From Bryobacteraceae bacterium (GTDB lineage Bacteria; Acidobacteriota; Terriglobia; Bryobacterales; Bryobacteraceae): DNA of 33,018 nt. The stretch is taken from positions 1 to 33,018 of the forward strand of contig JAICJH010000073.1 in NCBI GenBank assembly GCA_025928545.1, in the 5' to 3' direction. Made by a program: the position numbers and the translations under genes. Every line of letters starts with the position of its first letter. The first letter of the stretch is position 1. This document shows positions 29,723 to 33,018 of this stretch, one piece after another. A model generated the notes under the pieces. The model worked only from the letters and a program-made list of their open reading frames with translations. It made no database searches and was not told where the DNA came from.

Positions 29723-32092
29723 TTAAACCCGCGCGGTTTTCAGGGCGGCGAGAACGCGATCGTCGCGGAACGGAACCCTGCGAAGCCGGACGCCGGTGGC
29801 ATCGTGGATCGCATTGGCAATGGCCGCGAGCATTGGCTTCAGCGCCGCTTCACCGGCTCCGTAAGACGGCAAATCGGGCCGGTCGGGATTCGGATCGCCA
29901 TTGACGATTACGATGTCGATCTTCTCGGGAATATCGGCGTGGCGGAGAGTCGGGTGCGAGAGCCAATCGCGGCTCGTTACCTTCTCCGTGTCGAACCGGA
30001 CTTCCTCATGAAGAGCCCGGCTCAAGCCATGAAGAGTGGCGCATTCCGCTGTGCGCCGGAAGGCCTCTGGATTGACAACCAGGCCGCAGTCGTAGGCACA
30101 CACCAGACGTTTAGCGGACACATGTCCCGTCTGTCGATTCACCTCCACTTCGGCAATTTGCGCGACCATACTATCGCCGCGGAATGAATACGCAATGCCG
30201 CGGCCAGTGAGAATCTGGCCCGTGCCGATTGGTTTCGGCGAAGGGCGGGAGTCCCAGCCATAGGCCTGAGCGGCGGCTTTGAGGACGGCAATCGAGCGCG
30301 CGCGATGGAATGCCGGGTCGTCAGTTGTACCTGCGGTGAGCAGGTTGAGGCGGAAGGCCAACGCATCGGTCTTCGCGGCGACGGCGGCTTCGTCGATGAA
30401 CGACTCGGAAGCAAACGTCGCCTGAGGACCATTCGGATCGCGCAGGTTGCCGGTGCGAAGCGGCGTCTCCCAAACATTCGGCAGGGCTACAACGTCGGCA
30501 GTCATTCTGCGGCTGGGGATGGCATAGCTATCGGAAGGTATGGAAGCACTGCCGGCAGCTGGTCTGGCGCTCTTTACGCCCATCAACTGCGCAATGAGAA
30601 CCGTCTGGGGATCGTTGTAGCCGAGGTGATTGGCGTCGCAGGCACGCGCGTTGTATTCGTAACCGATCAGGCGTCCGCCGGCATCGAGTGCGCCGCGCAT
30701 CCTGACGAGAAATGCGGGGCCCTTGGTATCCCACGCGGTCTCCTCATCTCTCATCCACTGGATTCGAACCGGGCGGCCAAGCTGTTGCGCGATCCAGGCG
30801 GCCTCGCAGGCGGCGTCCTCGGCGGCGGTGCGGCCGAAGCCCTGCGGTCCCTGCATGTAAACGACGCGAACCCTGTCCGCTGGCATGCCGAGAAAGGTGG
30901 CGACACCCCGCCGCATTCCATAGGTTTTCATGTCATTCGAATAAATTGTCATCTGGCCGTTGGAAGGGTCGGCCATGGCGTGCGCGCCGCCGAACGCAGT
31001 GTGGCCCTGGAACGGGATCTGATATTCGGCTTCAATAATTTTCGCCGCGCCGGCGAAGGCCGAATCTGGATCGCCGGACGTTGCGGGCCTGCCCGGTGTG
31101 GTGGCGGTTGTTGTGCGGATGTAATCGAACAGACCTTCGGATGTCGGGAACGGCGCAGTCAACGGCTTTTCCCAGGTGGTCTTCAACTGGCGGGCTGCGT
31201 TGATGGCTTGTTCCTCGCGTTCGCACACGACAGCAACGTAATTGCCTTTGCTCATTACTTTAATGAAGCCGGGCAGATTCTTGACCGACGATTCATCGAT
31301 GCCTGTCAGTTTTGCGCACGCGAACGGCGGTTTCACGTTGCGGGCATGAACCATGCCGGGTAACTTTACGTCGACTGCCCATTTCAGAGTGCCATCCACT
31401 TTGGCAGGAATATCGTCGCGCTGGGGGGATTGGCCGGTGTATTTGAATTCGGGCCGCTGCTTTAACTTCGCCTGACCAGCGATGGCGTTGACGTTGGCGC
31501 CGGGCAGCGCCACGTTGAACTTCTTTCCCGCGATCAGTTGGCCGTAAGTGATGCGCTTCGAGGGATCGGCCTTTGCGGTGATGACGGCGTTGCCGACCGT
31601 TAGTTGATCCACCGGAATTGCAAGGCTGGCAGAGGCCATTCCGAGGAGCACGCGGCGCGCTTCGGCTGCCACACGGCGCATGGGCAGTGAGTCTCTTTCG
31701 ATCGCCGTAGACCCGCCGGAGCCGACCTGGTCGACAGTGATGTCGGTGCTTCCCATGATGCAGGTGGTGTGTTCGAACGCGATGTCGAGTTCGTCCGACA
31801 TCAGTTGGCGAAAGGCCGTGCCGGTTCCCTGCCCCGGGTCGGTTTTGCCGACGTAGAACGTAGCGGTATTGTCTTCATGAATGACAATCCAGGAATCGAT
31901 CTGGTGGAAATCGGGAGTGGGATAGGGGCCAGTGCCTTCGGCCGTGGCACTCTGCGCATCGGCAATCGACACTCCGCCAGTCCCGCAGACGCCGATGCTC
32001 ACCGCGAACAGGCCGGCATTGCGAATGAAGCCGCGGCGGTGAGTGGTCAGCAAGTTTTGAATCTGTTGCGGAATTCCGGGCGAGACGCTCAT
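29723..32092 (-). CDS. Molybdopterin-binding subunit, isoquinoline 1-oxidoreductase beta type (IorB-like)
   Basis: Catalytic subunit of a two-subunit molybdenum hydroxylase. The start is ATG 32092, overlapping the Fe-S subunit stop (ATGA); a longer reading to 32215 is out of place. The 789-residue protein has an N-terminal Tat-type motif (THRRGFIRNAG at 17-27) before a hydrophobic stretch. It also has the IorB N-terminal insertion (KTDPGQGTGTAFRQLMSDELD), the MPT loops (QGPQGFGRTAAEDA), and the C-terminal base E748 in YGAGEAALKP. At 679-689 the usual Q-x-E-G-G/A motif reads TAECA (T681, C684). The stop abuts that of the convergent PQQ dehydrogenase with no intergenic base. Substrate unknown; N-heterocycles or aldehydes are possible. 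Confidence 0.93.
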   Translation of the reverse strand: MSVSPGIPQQIQNLLTTHRRGFIRNAGLFAVSIGVCGTGGVSIADAQSATAEGTGPYPTPDFHQIDSWIVIHEDNTATFYVGKTDPGQGTGTAFRQLMSDELDIAFEHTTCIMGSTDITVDQVGSGGSTAIERDSLPMRRVAAEARRVLLGMASASLAIPVDQLTVGNAVITAKADPSKRITYGQLIAGKKFNVALPGANVNAIAGQAKLKQRPEFKYTGQSPQRDDIPAKVDGTLKWAVDVKLPGMVHARNVKPPFACAKLTGIDESSVKNLPGFIKVMSKGNYVAVVCEREEQAINAARQLKTTWEKPLTAPFPTSEGLFDYIRTTTATTPGRPATSGDPDSAFAGAAKIIEAEYQIPFQGHTAFGGAHAMADPSNGQMTIYSNDMKTYGMRRGVATFLGMPADRVRVVYMQGPQGFGRTAAEDAACEAAWIAQQLGRPVRIQWMRDEETAWDTKGPAFLVRMRGALDAGGRLIGYEYNARACDANHLGYNDPQTVLIAQLMGVKSARPAAGSASIPSDSYAIPSRRMTADVVALPNVWETPLRTGNLRDPNGPQATFASESFIDEAAVAAKTDALAFRLNLLTAGTTDDPAFHRARSIAVLKAAAQAYGWDSRPSPKPIGTGQILTGRGIAYSFRGDSMVAQIAEVEVNRQTGHVSAKRLVCAYDCGLVVNPEAFRRTAECATLHGLSRALHEEVRFDTEKVTSRDWLSHPTLRHADIPEKIDIVIVNGDPNPDRPDLPSYGAGEAALKPMLAAIANAIHDATGVRLRRVPFRDDRVLAALKTARV

Positions 32093-32610
32093 GCCAGAGT
32101 CTCCTTCGTTGAAGCCGGCGCAGGGGCGGGGGAATTCGCTGGAGAGGCATCGGCAACGCCTTTGGCCACGAGTTTGATCGCGGCCTGAACCCGGTAGTAA
32201 CTCATGCAGCGGCACAAAGTCCCGTTCATGGTTTCGCGGATCTGCGCGTCTGTGGGATGCGGGTTCTTATCGAGCATTGCCTTAGCCGTCATGATCTGGC
32301 CATTCTGGCAAAAGCCGCATTGCGGAACCTGTTCATCGATCCACGCCTGCTGCAGCGGATGCAGCTTGCCGTTCGAAGAAATTCCTTCAAGAGTGGTGAC
32401 TTCGCTTCGGACTGCGGAGACAGGAGTAATGCAGGATCGAACCGCATTGCCGTTCATAATGACCGTGCACGCGCCGCACTGGCCAAGACCGCAGCCGAAC
32501 CGGGGCCCCCGGAGCCCCAGATCGTTGCGAAGTACGTAGAGGAGCGGGGTGGCGGGGTCCACATCCACGGTGTGTGGACTCCCGTTCACCCTGAGAGTGA
32601 TTGTGCTCAT
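32089..32610 (-). CDS. [2Fe-2S] subunit, isoquinoline 1-oxidoreductase alpha type (IorA-like)
   Basis: The 173-residue Fe-S subunit of the same hydroxylase. Plant-ferredoxin ligands are C40, C45, C48 and C60; second-cluster ligands are C98, C101, C133 and C135 (PQCGFCQNGQI, TLCRCMSYYRV). No signal peptide is present, so transport would depend on the catalytic subunit's Tat motif. A Pro/Ala-rich tail of about 20 residues ends the protein. AAGGAGA lies upstream of the ATG. There is no FAD subunit beside this pair, as is usual for IorAB enzymes, which pass electrons to a cytochrome. Confidence 0.95.
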   Translation of the reverse strand: MSTITLRVNGSPHTVDVDPATPLLYVLRNDLGLRGPRFGCGLGQCGACTVIMNGNAVRSCITPVSAVRSEVTTLEGISSNGKLHPLQQAWIDEQVPQCGFCQNGQIMTAKAMLDKNPHPTDAQIRETMNGTLCRCMSYYRVQAAIKLVAKGVADASPANSPAPAPASTKETLA

Positions 32611-32663
32611 TGCCCGGCTTTCTCCTTAATGGCTTGCCTATGGACGGACCCGCAGCCATTCTA

Positions 32664-32680
32664 CCGTCTCGCAGAGACGG
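32664..32680. repeat. Hairpin between katG and the IorAB-like operon
   Basis: ccgtctc (32664-32670) and gagacgg (32674-32680) form a perfect 7-bp stem with a 3-nt loop, 34 nt below the katG stop. On the minus strand no T-run follows, so it is at best a partial terminator or an mRNA-stabilising structure. The gap of 103 nt would allow read-through from katG into the hydroxylase genes. Confidence 0.4.
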
Positions 32681-32713
32681 CGAATGTAACAGCCCGGGAA
32701 GAAAGCGATCGAG

Positions 32714-33018
32714 CTAAGCCCGGGCGAGATCGTAACGATCCAGATTCATCACTTTGTTCCAGGCGGCCACAAAGTCTTTGACGAACGTCTCTTTCGAGTC
32801 GCTGCATGCATAGACTTCCGCGACAGCGCGGAGCTGGGAGTTTGAACCGAAGACGAGATCGGCGCGCGTGCCGGTCCATTTGACTTCGCCGGTCGCGCGA
32901 TCTGTTCCTTCAAATATTCCTTCCGATGCGGAAACGGGCTCCCACTTTGTATTCATGTCGAGCAGGTTGACGAAGAAATCGTTCGTCAATGTTCCCGGTT
33001 TCTTAGTGAAGACCCCAT
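32714..33018 (-). CDS. katG: Catalase-peroxidase KatG, C-terminal end (5' end outside window)
   Basis: KatG is a bifunctional heme catalase-peroxidase. The frame is open to the window edge; its first full codons read GVFTKKPGTLTNDFFVNLLDM, the strongly conserved KatG C-terminal-domain motif. VSASEGIFEGTDRATGEVKWTGTRADLVFGSNSQLRAVAEVYAC and FVKDFVAAWNKVMNLDRYDL complete the protein. About 101 of roughly 730 residues are present, so the heme-binding N-terminal domain is not seen. A TTG at 32989 that might look like a start is an internal leucine codon. Confidence 0.96.
   Translation of the reverse strand, partial: GVFTKKPGTLTNDFFVNLLDMNTKWEPVSASEGIFEGTDRATGEVKWTGTRADLVFGSNSQLRAVAEVYACSDSKETFVKDFVAAWNKVMNLDRYDLARA

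Noticed and set aside
32987..32989. TTG as the start of a 91-residue protein at the right edge
   Set aside because: The frame continues to the window edge with KatG motifs; the codon is an internal leucine.

Overview
The window reads as a chromosomal segment of a moderately high-GC (about 60 % by eye) Gram-negative-type bacterium. I infer an acidobacterium of the Solibacter/Bryobacter kind. The reasons are the mix of BlaI/BlaR-type regulators fused to TonB domains, carboxypeptidase-regulatory-like and NHL secreted proteins, a PQQ-dependent dehydrogenase with its own cytochrome c, and exported molybdenum hydroxylases. No rRNA gene is present to prove this.

Bases 1-16486 are a textbook bacterial tuf-S10-spc-alpha block on the + strand: the end of tuf, then rpsJ-rplC-rplD-rplW-rplB-rpsS-rplV-rpsC-rplP-rpmC-rpsQ-rplN-rplX-rplE-rpsN-rpsH-rplF-rplR-rpsE-rpmD-rplO-secY-adk-map-infA-rpmJ-rpsM-rpsK-rpsD-rpoA-rplQ, closed by a strong intrinsic terminator. 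Oddities here are a long charged/Pro-rich tail on S3, a short and divergent IF-1 that begins at a GTG inside map, zinc-ligand forms of S14, L24, L36, S4 and Adk, and a 25-codon hydrophobic ORF coupled to rpsK.

Bases 16547-20872 (- strand) hold a three-subunit, Tat-exported molybdenum hydroxylase resembling the periplasmic aldehyde oxidoreductase PaoABC, followed by an unrecognised 80-residue Cys-containing ORF. Its upstream region has two promoter-like sequences and a perfect 21-bp palindrome over one of them. A choline-kinase/APH-fold gene (21031-22035, +) diverges from it.

Bases 22151-26382 (- strand) are a four-gene unit: BlaI-type repressor, BlaR1-type M56 peptidase with a TonB C-terminal domain, a secreted Ig-like/carboxypeptidase-regulatory-like protein, and a secreted NHL beta-propeller. 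It starts at a consensus promoter that seems to give a leaderless message, with a palindrome over the -10 and the start codon. This is the most plausible under-described system in the window: a proteolytic envelope-sensing switch controlling secreted proteins.

Bases 26437-29722 hold a DUF4386-type membrane protein (-) and, divergently, a diheme cytochrome c overlapping a PQQ-dependent alcohol dehydrogenase (+). Bases 29723-32610 (-) hold a second molybdenum hydroxylase, two-subunit and of the isoquinoline 1-oxidoreductase (IorAB) type. The C-terminal end of katG leads into it (32714-33018, -).

Taken together the right half looks like a periplasmic oxidation island. The PQQ enzyme would oxidise an alcohol and pass electrons to the diheme cytochrome, a molybdenum hydroxylase would oxidise the aldehyde or heterocycle, and KatG would remove peroxide. 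The parts are seen in sequence; the joint pathway is inference.
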